DNA of 64,000 nt from Paracyclopina nana (GCA_019096065.1 JAGUCH010000002.1:9994501-10058500), one strand, 5' to 3'. Counted from the stretch's first letter, positions 12,601 through 24,588 are shown. Notes: generated by a model not told the origin, from the letters alone. Program-made: numbers and translations.

Positions 12601-14674
12601 CTCTAGGAGTCAAAGAAAAAGGAGATGGAGGCCTTGGAACTGGAAAGGGCTCAGCGAGAGAAAGAAGAGGCCGCATTGGCAGCTTCGATGCAAAATTCCA
12701 AGTTGAAATTGTTAAGTGCGATGGCTGAGGAGGAGGCAAAAAGGGAAAATGCCGTTAGGGAAATGCAAGAACTCAAGGGCAAAGAGAAGGAGGTCCTGAT
12801 TTCTTCCCTTTCTAATGGTAAACTGGACATGATGCCATATCAGACAGGGAACTTTATATCTCTAGCAAACATTCTTTTTATAGCTGAAAACCGAACGGAT
12901 GCTCTAATTAATGAGCTAATGAAAACGCAAAAGTCCATGAATGACCCGAAGAAGGTGTTGGAAGAAATGGAGCGCGAGCGAAAAGAAATGGAGGAAATGT
13001 TCACCATTAAAGCAGGAGAGTCTGAAAAGCTAAGGGAGCAAGATGTTCTAAGTAAGACCTGCGCACCTCGGTTTTATCGATGTCAGCCTCAATAATTTGA
13101 TTTTAGGAGCTATGCAGTCTGTCATGGAAGAAGAAATGAAGCGTGAAACTCTGAGACGTCAATACGAGGAGGGCAGGAAAGATGTTATCAGCTCGGCTTT
13201 ATCAAAGTAGGTTTTAATCCCTGCTAAAGACGAACAATTTACCTTAGCCAAGAGTAATCCAGAGAGCTGCCTAGCCAAGAGTTATTTTCTCCCAAACCAC
13301 TTTTTTTAAAGCAAACTTTCAGTTCTTATTTGTGGAAGCATCAAAGGAATGCCAGCACCAAATATTAGAGACATTTAGCCAAAGAGATTGCCTCGTTTAT
13401 CGTATTATTACCACCCATTTCAGAGACTTGGAGTCTGATCGGGCGGTGGAAAATGTGCTCGCAACGAAGGGAAAGCAACAAAAAGAGCTTATTCAAAACT
13501 TGCTGGAGGACGAGAAGTACCAAAGGGATGCATTTGCTGCCTTGTTTATGCAGCAGGACTCGAGGCACAAAGAGATTTGCGCACAAGTTGAGCAGATACA
13601 ATCCGAGTTGGCTTCCCTGACTATGGTTGAAATGACTAAGAAGGATCTCAAGGTCTACTATCTCTATTTTGCATTCTGGTCTCATTTCTGAATAACAATT
13701 TTTGGTGACTGCAGGTTGAATTTGAAAATGATCTGATGAAGGAGAAGAGAGAGACTCTAACACAGATGCTCATGGCCTTAATGGAGCAAAAGGAGGAAAG
13801 GCAGACAGAGCTTCACTCCAGACTTAATGAGTTGGAGAAGCACAAGAGCGAAGAGACAGAAAACTATTGGCTGATTCAGTATCAAAAGCTGCTAGACTCA
13901 AAGCCAAAGGTAGGCATTGTTTGCCAGCTAATTACTTCTCCCTACAAAGTTGCCTCTCAATTTAAACTAACGTGATTATTGCCTCCCCTACCAAAGAACA
14001 CTTGGAAAATAATTCCCATTCGAAATTTCTTGCAGCTGTACTGCTTCGGGCGGAGTGGTTTTTTACTGAGGTTTATTTTCTTCTAGGGCTTAATGGAAGC
14101 AGAAAAGGCCATAGACCCACAACTCAAGGCAATCCTTACAAAGGCAGGAGCTGAGGAATACATTCCAGTATTCGCCAAAAAGGGAGTTGGAGCGAAGCAA
14201 GTTATTTACATGAATGACAAACAACTCTCAGAGGTACAGTCCTATTGTGCATTTTCTGCATATATTGCTTGATTAACCGCGTGCCCTTCACAGTTGGGGG
14301 TTCATAACGCATATCTGCGCCAGAAGATCATAGCAGCCACTGAGGAGGAGGTTAAGGTGCCCAACAAGACGGTGGACTCGACTCCGTCAGCCCCTGCAGC
14401 CTCCGAGGCTAATGATATTCCCAGTGCTCCTCCGGCTCCACTTGAAACGTATCAGTCCAACGAGTGTGTGGTTTGCCTCGAAAATAAGGTGAGTCATATT
14501 TCATTTGCCTTTCGGCATACAAAAAACCTTCTGTAATGGCATATATTTTATTTGCAGTGCAACATCATTTTCCTTCCTTGTGGTCACGTTTGCTCATGCT
14601 GGAAATGCGAGTCGGGATTGACAGAGTGTCCCTTGTGCCGAACCGAAATAACTCAAAAAGTCAGGCTCAATTGA
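9601..14674 (+). CDS. LRSAM1: E3 ubiquitin ligase LRSAM1 (LRR-coiled coil-SAM-RING)
   Basis: Twelve exons are proposed: 9601-9729, 10466-10579, 11430-11865, 12374-12513, 12607-12817, 12884-13051, 13107-13206, 13424-13652, 13715-13909, 14087-14233, 14294-14488 and 14558-14674. They give about 726 residues, close to vertebrate LRSAM1. The N-terminus MPFFKRK matches the family start. Leucine-rich repeats (LQVLDLQNNQLEKLPEEIG type) fill exon 3. A long coiled coil follows, then the conserved ENYWLIQYQKLL segment, a SAM domain, two PSAP motifs (TPSAP, IPSAP) and a C-terminal C3HC4 RING (CVVCLENK, then CGHVCSCWKC and CPLC). Known relatives bind TSG101 through PSAP/PTAP motifs and ubiquitinate it, acting in endosomal sorting and xenophagy. 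All key RING residues are present. Confidence 0.95.
10648..11356. repeat. Foldback element with subrepeat-built inverted arms, in LRSAM1 intron 2
   Basis: The left arm (about 10648-10760) reads AAATCCGTGTCCGCAAAAAT and continues with repeated CCGTTATATTCCGT and CCGTAAATAT blocks. The right arm (about 11215-11356) is its reverse complement, ending GCGGACACGGATTTGAAC. The arms are themselves made of short tandem subrepeats, and about 450 bp of unique AT-rich sequence lies between them. No transposase is present. Target-site duplication is not clear. Confidence 0.85.
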
Positions 14675-15187
14675 ACTGATCTTTCATTTGTAAGAAGAGG
14701 TCCGTTTTTCCAACTGTCTTCGTGTTCTAAGATGAATTAAGTGTCGAACTGACTGTTCTAGCTGCCAAAATATGGTATATGATTTTATCTAGTGATATGC
14801 TACACATTTTCTGTGGAAATAATTCATACTACATCTTTTACAAAGAGTCATATCTCAAGTTTTTGACTGTTTCAAATAAATCGTGCACATTCCAAATAAA
14901 AACCGGCAATTTATTGTTATCATATATCATTACGTACGGAAGACCTTTACAACACTTTTTCTGGATAAATGCGCACAGTACATGAATAATAATATTGGTA
15001 GTACAGAGTTTGTGGCCAAAAATATAACAGAAGAACTTTTTCAAATTGTTGACACAAAAGTATTCAACGAAAGTAAGGGGAGATTATTTCGCCTCGTTCA
15101 GATCTACAATAAGAGAGATTGTACAGTAAACATAATATTAGATTGTAATGAAATGATGATATAATATTGGGGGTTCTCTATACAGAT
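14675..15187. terminator. Convergent 3' ends of LRSAM1 (+) and the PDZ-IF gene (-)
   Basis: Two AATAAA hexamers on the + strand near 14876 and 14895 fit LRSAM1 polyadenylation. TTTATT near 14909 (AATAAA on the - strand) fits the opposing gene. The two 3' UTRs may therefore meet or overlap. No coding sequence is seen here. Confidence 0.5.
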
Positions 15188-18100
15188 TCAAAGTTGAGTT
15201 TGGGACACAGTGATTTTCTTCTGATACGAAGTCTCCGAAGTCCTCTCGACTGACGTTCTGGCGGGAGGAGTTCTTGAGTTGGTTGATGCGCTTGAGTCAC
15301 TCATGTCCATGGAGCGATCATTGATACCAAGACGATCCTCCTCCGTCTCAATGAGTCTTCTGAAGACTGCAATCTCCATGTCCAATGCGATTTTGATATC
15401 CTGCAGCGCAAGCAAATGGCAACTGTGAAACAAGGATAACAAGAATTTAGGCGCATATTATGTACCTGAAGGTTTTGATACTCCTTAAGTTGATGGGAGA
15501 GCTCGTCGAGCAGCCTCTTGATCTCGTCATCTTTAGCGGCCAGCTGGGCCCTCTGGATTCCTTTGACGTCCTCCATTTCTTGAGCCAAATCAGCAATCTT
15601 CTGGTTCAGAGCCAGATTGGCACCCTCCAAATCAGAGACTTTGCTAATGAGAGCTGCAATCCGGTTTCTGCCCTCCTTCAGCTCCTGATGTGTTGAGGCG
15701 TTGCTACCTCTGGCGCTGCTCAATTGGGACTGAAGATCTCTGACCCGATCCTCGTATATCTTCTCAAAGTCCTCACGGCTTTGCTTCATCTTTGAGTCGT
15801 AGACCTCGCGCAGCTCCTCCAGAGCCTTTTGAAGCCTGTCCTCGTACTCCTCTTGGAGCTTGCCATCCATCTCAGTGATCTCGACCTCCTTGCGGTGCTT
15901 CACCTCGGTGAGCTCTTTCTCCAAAATTTGGAGCTTGAATTTGAGATCCTCTTCTAGCCTGGCACAAGTATTTTCCAAATCAGCGGATTTCAGCTGCTCC
16001 TCGTCCAGAGTCCTCTTGGCCTCGGCCAACTTTTCACGCAGCAACCCGATCTCGGGGAGGCTGTCATCCAACTGGCTTTGCAGCTTACTCTTGTCAGCCT
16101 CCAAGTAGTTCATCTTGTTGGCCATGTTGCGCATTTCATCCTCGAGGTTGCGCATTCTGTCCGTGGCGTGAAGCAAGTCACTGTCCTTCTTCTTCAGCTT
16201 GCTCTTGATGTCCTCGTTTTCCTGCAAGAGTCCCTCAGCTCCCACCTTGAGTTGATTGTACTGCTTGTTCATGGCGTCCAGAGCAGCCTTAAGGTCATCA
16301 ATCTGCTTCTGATACATATCCTTGACGTTGGTGATCTCAATCGTTTGATGCTTTTCAAAGGTCTTCACTTGATGGGTGAGACGGAAGTTTTCCTGTTGTA
16401 GCTGCCTCACTCGGTCGATGTAGCCTATGAAATAAGAAGATGGACTTACAATCTGCGAGGAAATTTTCCAAGAGTGAGTACTCACCAGCCAGCCTATTGT
16501 TCAAGTTCTGCAGAGACATTTTCTCCTCCTTCCTCGTCAAACGAGAGCTCTCGGGCATGTCGGGATTGGGGTAGTTATCCAGGCCAAGTTCATGCAGGCT
16601 CTGCGTAGATTTGTACTTGGATTGGGAGCTAGGTACACCCATGGTCTCAACGATGCGAGTAATGTTCTCGGTGGACCTCTTGGTCTCCTGCGAAGATCGT
16701 TTTTTTAGTATGCTAGCCTGCATGCTCTTGGTTGGATTTTAATATGCTTTTGAACAGGAGTGAAAATCTCGTTTAGACTGAATAATATAGCACAAGTGTG
16801 TGTGTAAAAGTGCTTGCATATTGTTATTAGCTACAAGTATATGTGAGTATAGTGACGTTGCGTATATTTAAAATGCTGTGTATATGTGTGTCTATATACC
16901 ACCAGGAAGTCCCATACGGCCTCAACCAGCTCAGTTTCACAAAGGCTGCACAATTGGCAGTGGTGCCTGTCACCGGACTTGCGACACAAATAAAATGTAC
17001 TATAGAGGTATGCAATGTTTGAATAGTTATAGCTAAAGCTGCAACAGTAGATGAGGCTTTAGCAGGTTAGCTATTTGCACAACAGTACGTAAAGCACAAT
17101 AAGGTGATCGTTTAGTATCAAGACTTACATGGGGAACTCTCTGCTATTTTTGGTCGCGATCCGAAAGTAGTAGGAGTATAGTAGGAAAAGAAAGCAACAA
17201 AGTATTATTATTGACTCAAAAAGGGTGCAAACTTGTCTAATTCACCGCAACATTTTCAGCATATCCCCCAAAAGATACCCTCCATTAACTGTTTGTAAAT
17301 GGCAGATCATTACCTGGATAATCCTGCTGTTGGGCGGGTAGAGGGCCCCCGAGGATTTGGGCCTCTCCATGAGGCTTCCAAAGTCAGTGTTGGCAATGAT
17401 ATCTCGGACGGTGTCTTTCACCGAGGGACTGATATACTGCTGCTGCTGCTGCTGTTGCTGCAGCTCTCGTCGCTAATAGAAATGAAACTGTGATGCAGTC
17501 GAATATGTAAGTGTATGTGCATAACAAAAGGTGCTCGAGCAAAAACAAGCTAAAAATTGCCACACTTAGATCGGCATTACCTGCTGGGCTTGTGCAGCAG
17601 CCTGCTGAGCCATGAGCTGCTGCTCCTGAAGTTGCCTTTGGATCTCTTGTTGCCTTTGCTGCTCCTGTTGTTGCCTCTGGATGTCTTGCTGCCTCTGCAG
17701 CTCCTGTTGTCTCCTGCAACAAAGGATAAATATAGCTTTCAGTTGCTTTTCATGTGAAACGCATGTACGCACTTGTATTCCTGCTGTTGCCTGAGAAACT
17801 CTTGCTGCTGGAAACTCTGGTTATGCCCCCCTTGAGCATGGCCTGGCAAGCTGGCCGAATTTCCGGCCTGTCCAAACTGAAATAAACATCATTCATCAGC
17901 GCCGACAATGGGAGCATTGAGCAAAAAGCATGTGCAAGCAAAAAAGAAGTGGAGTAAGGTGAACAGGTGCAATACTTGTGCGCGTTGCGTCCTTGGAGAG
18001 GGAGAGGCCGGAGCCCGGCCGAAGGACGTGTTGAAGCTGCGAGCGGACCCCGAGCGGCTGATGGGCTGTTGCTGACCGTGTATAGCTTCCCTCATCTGTT

Positions 18101-20576
18101 GATTGGATACATAGCATTCGGTTACAATTCGAAAGCATGCATTATACTTTAGGCTTGATGCCCTTGACATATTAAAGAACAAGTGGAACGCGCGATAAAG
18201 CAAACTGCTTATACGTAGCAGAAATAAGCGTGACGAGTGGTTAAAAGAGCGTGATTCTGTGCAAAAAAAAGCTAAATGGCAACGTCCATATCATGATGAA
18301 ATCATGCATGTTTCTATACTTATGATTGATGGCAGCAAAACTCACCCATTTCGAGTCGACCTCTCCGGAGGCCAGGGAGTTTCTATCGCCCCCATCATCC
18401 ACGATGATGTCAGGGTTGGGACCGACGTCCTCCTCCCTGAGCACCACGAGCTTGATTTGGTTGCCGGCCTGCTTGATGACCCCGACGGCGTCGTCCACGT
18501 TCCTCGGCGTTTTGCCGTTGATGGTGAGAAGCTTGTCGTTCTCGCGGACGCCATACCTGGCCGCCTGGCCTCCAGGCACGACTCTGGCCACGAAAATGCC
18601 AGTGTCCTTCTCCTCGTACTTGTCGAGGCCTCGGTAGATGAGGGAAAGGCCGAAGCCTCGAGAGCCCCTCTCGACGGTGATGGCCCTTGGCCTGAGCTGC
18701 ACGACCATGTCCACCTCCTCGCTTCGAATTGGCAGTCTGGAAAATGAATCATGACAATTTCACGCTTCAGTCTCGTCGTTAATGCCACCAGCTGAGGATC
18801 ATCATGGTTCTTTGATGGCAGTGCAAAAATTGGACGCTTCCGTAAATGACATAAAACCACGAGTTGCCATAGGCACAATTTTCCCTAATCGTTCCCCTCC
18901 CTGCTGCAGTTGCGTGCGCGGACGCATTAATTATTATGATCGCATTTGCGTACTATGATATAGTTAAACGGGAAGAAGCCTGTATAGCATTGTAGCCGAT
19001 GAAGCCATGGGTGGGGCCGCACCTTTGAAGCAAAGGTAGGAATGTCTATGGGATGATGATGGAATTCCACTAAAGTGCATTTCTACATTAAAGTCACCTC
19101 TATCTATCTCCATGCAGATAGAGAATGTGGCAACAAGTCACCGGAAGGCGCGCATAATAACAAAGCGCCGTGCATATAATACGCTAGCTTGCTTTACCTT
19201 CATGTAGAGTATATAGCTAGTAGGGGAACTTTTACTGTTCAGCCCCGAGGCTTCTTTTCAATGAGCCACGGTGAATTTCTCACAAATTCTTCTAGCGCGC
19301 AATAACTGCAGAAAATAATTTTTTTGCTGCGTCCATGCCTATTAAAAGCCCGATAGATGTGCGTTTGCAGCATAAACTAGCGTGAGAAACTCGCATGTGC
19401 GCGCAAATTTCGGCTGTAAATTGTAAATCAATACGATCGACGGGCGAAAAGCATTATCCCGCACTGGATTTCAACTATGGACTCTCATCAAGGGCTATCA
19501 AGTTACAAATGCTGCTCTAGAATGTTGGCTTGACAAAAAAAGGCCAGCTAAGCAAATGTCCGTCACGCATTCCGGACGGGAGCGCCCACGTAAATCATTT
19601 GATTTCGATGCATCCTAATGAGCAGTTGGGAAAGATGCGTTATTCTTTTTTTCTTATCCTGGCACCGAACCAGTTATTTCGAGTCGCGACGCCGGCCCTC
19701 AACGTATCCCAAAAGTGGGATTGGTCCGTTTTTTCTCTCTCTTCCGAGTACCATGTACTTTGGGATTCACCTGGCGCCTACATTGAGACTATTCTCGTTT
19801 GCCATGGGAAGCGCGCGCACGTACATAAAGTATATATATGCGTCCTGACGTATCGCAAATATGGCTGCCCTGAAATTGCACCGGCCAACCGCTCGTGCAG
19901 CAGGTGGGTCAAAGACGTCGCCGTGGTCCTGAATGGGGAGGTTTTCAGGTACTTGTTGCTACATCGCTGTATGGCCTGTCCAGGTGAGGAAGCCACTGGC
20001 TTGTCTACTACACTACCTTAGGCGTTGCCATGACTCAACCGTCATCTTGGTTCAAAGCCATCTTGATCTCGCTAGAACCCAACTTTCTCGAACCAAATGA
20101 TGCGCATACCATTGCGGAACTGCGGGAGACCCATTCAACATGCGCCAATTGCTCGCATGTTTTACTGTTGTGGAATGCGCGATAATTTTAAAAGGGCACC
20201 TTACCTTATGAATGCGTCCGCGGACGATGCTAGCAGAGCGATGGTACCGCCGTTGGCCTGAGGCTGATCTTGAGCGATGCCAAAGAGCAGGGGTTGATCC
20301 TCAAGCAGCGATCTCGGAGGCCGTACTGACGAGCTTAGTGGGTGTCGCTTTATTAGCGAGAGCTAGTGCGCTCGCACATAGTACCTGACTGGTGCATGCA
20401 TTGCATGCGAACATAGCAGGCTGGCCCCTTCGCTCGTCAGGTAGTCCATACCTGGATCCCTTCGCTCCGCTCGCTTTCCCCGAGAGCAGCAGCTTAGCCG
20501 AGGTCGACTGCAAAAACATTCCTGCCTCGCTGCATGCGCTCATACGGACGCCATCGTCGTCAGTTTCAAGCACCAT
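15188..20576 (-). CDS. PDZ domain + Q-rich linker + intermediate-filament rod protein
   Basis: Proposed exons in transcript order: 20576-20452, 20333-20205 (both tentative), 18736-18346, 18095-17976, 17876-17773, 17713-17581, 17472-17314, 16687-16486, 16424-15466, 15400-15188. All junctions keep phase, giving about 844 residues. Residues ~103-190 form a PDZ domain with the carboxylate-binding loop RGFGLSL. Residues ~215-387 are Gln/Ser-rich. Residues ~447-799 are an IF rod opening with LQNLNNRLAGYIDRVRQL and closing with EIAVFRRLIETEEDRLGI. The rod is about 352 residues, the lamin length rather than the shorter vertebrate cytoplasmic length. The ~45-residue tail has no lamin-tail Ig fold, visible NLS or CaaX box, and ends QTQL. 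This suggests a cytoplasmic, lamin-derived filament protein. A second start, MQASILKKRSSQ at 16723, could give a conventional IF without PDZ. Exon-level evidence for the IF part is strong; the fusion needs transcript proof. Confidence 0.75.
18737..20204. other. Probable intron of the PDZ-IF gene
   Basis: This 1.47-kb stretch separates the PDZ exon from the tentative exon ending at 20205, which has a strong donor (ATAAG followed by GTAAGG on the - strand). Its last two bases complete the split codon opening the PDZ exon. I see no convincing coding exon inside. A 163-codon + strand ORF at 19530-20021 has low-complexity, unpatterned composition and was not accepted. Confidence 0.45.
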
Positions 20577-20830
20577 CTGACTTGACACGATAATAATCCT
20601 AAATGGGTAGCGAGGTTGCGTGACGAAGAAATGGAATCTTCCGGACAATTTTTAAATTAACTTCTCTTTAATTCAAACAACTACGCTCGGATGGGCCCCT
20701 CACATCCCGATGAACGCGCAAAAAAGCTCATGGGCGCATTTTCTCGCTGATATTAAGCTTAAAGGTGAATCGAAACGGATTTGACGAGATGCCGTTGCTT
20801 CCAGCATTGCTAACTGTACTAATACTAAAA
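20577..20830. promoter_or_regulatory. Divergent intergenic region (254 bp)
   Basis: The proposed start of the - strand PDZ-IF gene (20576) and the start of the + strand N-rich gene (20831) are only 254 bp apart and point away from each other. A shared or bidirectional promoter is inferred. No clear TATA box was seen. Confidence 0.35.
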
Positions 20831-21788
20831 ATGGCGACTGCAACGGAGGAGCTTTTTTTGAGTACATTTGAAAACAACCTCGAAAGCATGCTGGTTGCTC
20901 ACGCGCGTCACCGAAGGTCGCCGTAAGTAGCGCAAAAAATATAACCAAGGCGTCATAACTAATTGGAATTTTGGTAGAGCGACGCAAAGTCCCCTAGTCT
21001 TCATCCCCGAGGAAGGTGGCAAGCAATGCCGACCGGCCAACTCCATCAGCTCCATTGGCTACTTGGCTCTCGTCACCTCGGTGCTCAACGCAGTGCTACA
21101 AGCCTCAAACAACATCAACAACAACAACAACAACAGAAACAACAACAACAACGACGTCAACAACAATAACAATAACGTCAACGTGGCCAACCTGGCATCC
21201 ATGCAAATGAACATGAACATGGTGATGGTGGGACGTCAGTTGGAGCACCTCAAAAAAGACCAGCAGAGGCTGATGGCAAAAATGGAGGCCAAAGAAGGGG
21301 AAAAGCCATCTCCTGGCAACGATTGGATGTCCAACGCGAAGCTGAAGCTGTCTAATATGCTGGATGACATTCCTGCCTCAGAGGAAAAAAGGCCAACCAC
21401 AGGAGGATCTTTGTGGGATTTCTGGAATGCCCTCAATGGCGTCCTCTTTCGCAGCAGAGCAAAAAGAGCCGTCAATGCTTTTTGTGCAGTCGATGCCGTA
21501 TACTTTGGGCTAACATATGTCGATTTTTGGATGTCCTCCACCACCATGCTAACCGACGAAAACCGAATGGCCATCGAGTTCTGCACCTTTGCTCGAGGAA
21601 AAAAGGCGGAGGCAAAAGGCAACTCTACTTTGGAGAAAATGGACGCAATATTGATGTTGGCAGCCGCAAAGTACATGCAACAAATGACCTCAGAGAGGAT
21701 AAGCTCGGCCAAATTGATGCAGGCTGCAGATTACGGGCGCAGTAGTTATAATAATAGCAGTGGCTGCAATCGAATGGAAATAGCATAA
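20831..21788 (+). CDS. Asparagine-rich protein of unknown function
   Basis: Exon 1 is 20831-20922 and exon 2 is 20978-21788, separated by a 55-bp GT-AG intron; codon phase is kept (CC|A). The product is about 300 residues. After a short acidic N-terminus comes a hydrophobic stretch (SSIGYLALVTSVLNAVLQA), then an Asn-rich tract of about 35 residues coded by AAC/AAT repeats, a Met-rich segment and a basic linker. A C-terminal region of about 150 residues has spaced cysteines and aromatic residues (WDFWNALNGVLFRSRAKR). Arthropod genomes commonly carry proteins with a hydrophobic segment next to poly-Asn, and this may be one. No function is assigned. Confidence 0.75.
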
Positions 21789-22611
21789 CATTGCTTGACT
21801 TGCGCAGTAGAAGCAAGTAATAATAGATCGTAACAATACGCTATAAGCCATACTTATACCATGTACGCTATGAGTTTTTAAAAGGTGATATGGCAATCGA
21901 TAAATCGGCTGGGTTTTGGCTGCAGAAGCCGACAATGGCCGACAAATGCTTTATGCCAAGCCATATTTATGCGTGAAACTTGAAGCAGAAACGAACTGCT
22001 TTCCAAGAAAAAGAAATGGGAGCTAGTACTTCTGCAACTTGCTAAGCTTGCGTGCTACCATAAAAAGTAACTAGTATCATTACATGATGTGAGGAACTAC
22101 ACGTTCTGAAGACGACCAGTTTTACGAGTACACACTTGCACAACTAACCATGCATACAAATGAGCTTCCCCAGCTCTACACTACCATTCTATGTACTAAC
22201 TAATGTGGTGCGACATTGATCGTAATCGGAGAAAGCAACACCATCACAGTAGTCGTGCGCTATTAGAGTATCCATGCCTTGACATTAAAAAATATTTTCC
22301 TGGAAAGCCCCAATTTGTCAACTGACGCAATTGGTATTAATCCCCGTCCCGACTGAGGAATTGGTGGCCCGAGCTGTTCCAGTGATTGCACATCGTTGGG
22401 ATTGCTATATTATTATGAATGCCACTCTGGGGCACCACAAAAGTTAGCCGTCGCTTTCCCCTTTCTTACACATGGTGTCGCCTCCGTTGAAGCACTTCCC
22501 TCTTGCTCTCTCGGGATTCAGCGGCGCCTCTCTTCACCAACAACAGTCGGGACTAACATTGCCAACTAGCCGTTTCTTAGACATACCACACTTGCTCTCG
22601 CAAATGACACC
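21789..22611. other. Intergenic, no feature seen
   Basis: AT-rich sequence between the N-rich gene and the Ly6 gene. No ORF, repeat or RNA gene is supported. The last part should hold the Ly6 promoter and 5' UTR. Confidence 0.4.
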
Positions 22612-24588
22612 ATGGTGATCAAAACAGAAGCTATCGTCGTCTTATCAATGATAGGTAAGGGAAAGCTCGAATTAGTTAGTCTTTTACTTGAAGGGCTCAT
22701 TGCTTATCAACCAAGGTAATTGGTAATTAAAAAGTTTTGGCAGCAAAGCTATTTGCAAAAAACAGGACCAAGATCGTTTTCAACTGCATGGCCCAACTTA
22801 GTGATGATGTAATTTTTTTACTAAAAGAGAACACCAAAAGTGTGCTCATAAGAATTTTTGAGGTGATGGTTGTTGCACTTTTTGTAGATAGAGAACTATT
22901 TTGAGCCATCTTGGGACATAAGAAAACTATTCCAAATAATCCAAGACCTTTCCATGCTCTTATTTGCTTACAATATTTATATATATGTATTATTCAATTC
23001 AGGAGCCTATTTATGAATAGGGAACAAACATCAGCCATCTAATAATCAAAACGGGAAAGTTGCGACAAATTTGGATCAAGAGTTATTAGCTTTTAAGCTA
23101 AGCCTACTTTTTTGCATTATTCCTTATTAGGCAGGACACGATACAAGATAGTTGAGGCAGTTCGCTTTTTTTGTCAAAATTGGACAAATCAGTAACTATG
23201 CTAATACTTTAAAATGTTTTGGCTTTGTGGGTACACTATTAATTGATAAAGAAAAACGATTAATATTGTGAGTCATCAGTTTTAGCACAGTTGCAAAAGC
23301 TTATTTTTCCGGTAGCAGGTCTAATAAAGAAAGATGGATTTGAGAAAAAAACTTGTCAAGATGTTAGGAAGCTACTAAGTTCTCAAGTTTGTGGCAAAAC
23401 TTTCTTATCAAATTTCTCATTTTTGGTCCGTTTATGTTGAGTTTGGTTGTAAAGGCTTGGTAAAGGTTAAGTTTTCGTACTTCTGATTAACCAAAACCCT
23501 TCAAACTCATGAGACCAAAAGAGGTGGGAAAAGTGGTCTACTTAAAGCTATCAAAAGTGAGTGAAAATGATCAGTACTAAAATAGGAGGCTTAGGTAAAA
23601 CGCAATTTAACGGAAGGAAAAAATTTCCTTTATAGGTGAACACAGCTTTAGTGTGCCTTAAAAAGCCGAAAGCATCAATTGAGGTCCTTAGCACCTAGCT
23701 TAATATTTGCAATAAGAAGCAAATGTGATTATTTATTTTAAGTTCTTATTGGAAATGGCTGAACGGAAGGGCAAGAAATAATCTCATCGTACTTTCGTGT
23801 TTTCCTAACTTTTTTTGTTTGGATCGATCAAATATGATCGTCATTATGTCGAAATATCGACAATAAAGTGCAGCTGAACACAGGCTTCTTCAGGCTTTAC
23901 ACTTCATTTTTTAAAATATTTTACTTTGGATCATTAATGTAATTCGAGCGCAAATATTGGCACGACAATGTTACTAAGACAGCTGAGAAAGGTAATGCAA
24001 ATTGTCAAGGAACGTCATCAGCCTAGCAAGGGCCACAAAAATAACTTTGCAAAAACTGGCTTACTTTTGAAGAGCCGAAAATGTACATTCTTTGCGTGAG
24101 AGTGACAGCTACTAGAAAAAATTGTCTGAATTATTGCTTATAATCTTTCCAGTGGCAACCACGGCTGGGCTGCAATGCTTTCAGTGCGGTGGCCTCTCTG
24201 AACTACCTTGTGAACAATTTGACACCGACAAAGTGGAGTACCAGAAAGTTTGCAATAGTACCGTCCAAAGTTGCATTACTTCGTATCTGAACGGAAGTAA
24301 GCCCACAGCTGATCTATGCCACTATGTAGACATGCTTATCCCTCTTACTTTTCAGTGGTTAACTTACGCGACTGCTGGACAAACAAGGCTGAGACGACGA
24401 CTTGCGACGGCGTGAATTCCCTCATGATTTGTATGTGTGCCAACTCGGACTTTTGCAACTGCCACAGCAACCCCGACCTCAATGGAGAAAAGTGTCCTCA
24501 TCCTCCGAACTTGAGCAACAGCATCAAACTCGATGTCGTGATTGTATATTCGGTTGGAGCTCTGCTTAGTATAATGTCTATGCTATGA
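22612..24588 (+). CDS. Ly6/uPAR-type (three-finger) GPI-anchored protein
   Basis: Exons are 22612-22654, 24153-24296 and 24356-24588, phase-consistent, giving about 139 residues. Exon 1 codes most of a signal peptide (MVIKTEAIVVLSMIVATTAG). The mature protein opens LQCFQCGG, the usual Ly6 start, and carries many cysteines including CMCANSDFCNC near the end of the fold. A hydrophobic C-terminus (VVIVYSVGALLSIMSML) after a small-residue region fits a GPI-anchor signal. The domain is followed by PHPPNLSNS, where the attachment site would lie. Relatives act at the cell surface in channel modulation, septate junctions and sensory behaviour; the specific role is unknown. The first intron is about 1.5 kb. 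The stop lies only 34 bp from the stop of the opposing kelch gene. Confidence 0.85.

Noticed and set aside
19530..20021. 163-codon + strand ORF
   Set aside because: No motif, no homology that I recognise, and it lies in the probable intron of the PDZ-IF gene; composition looks random.
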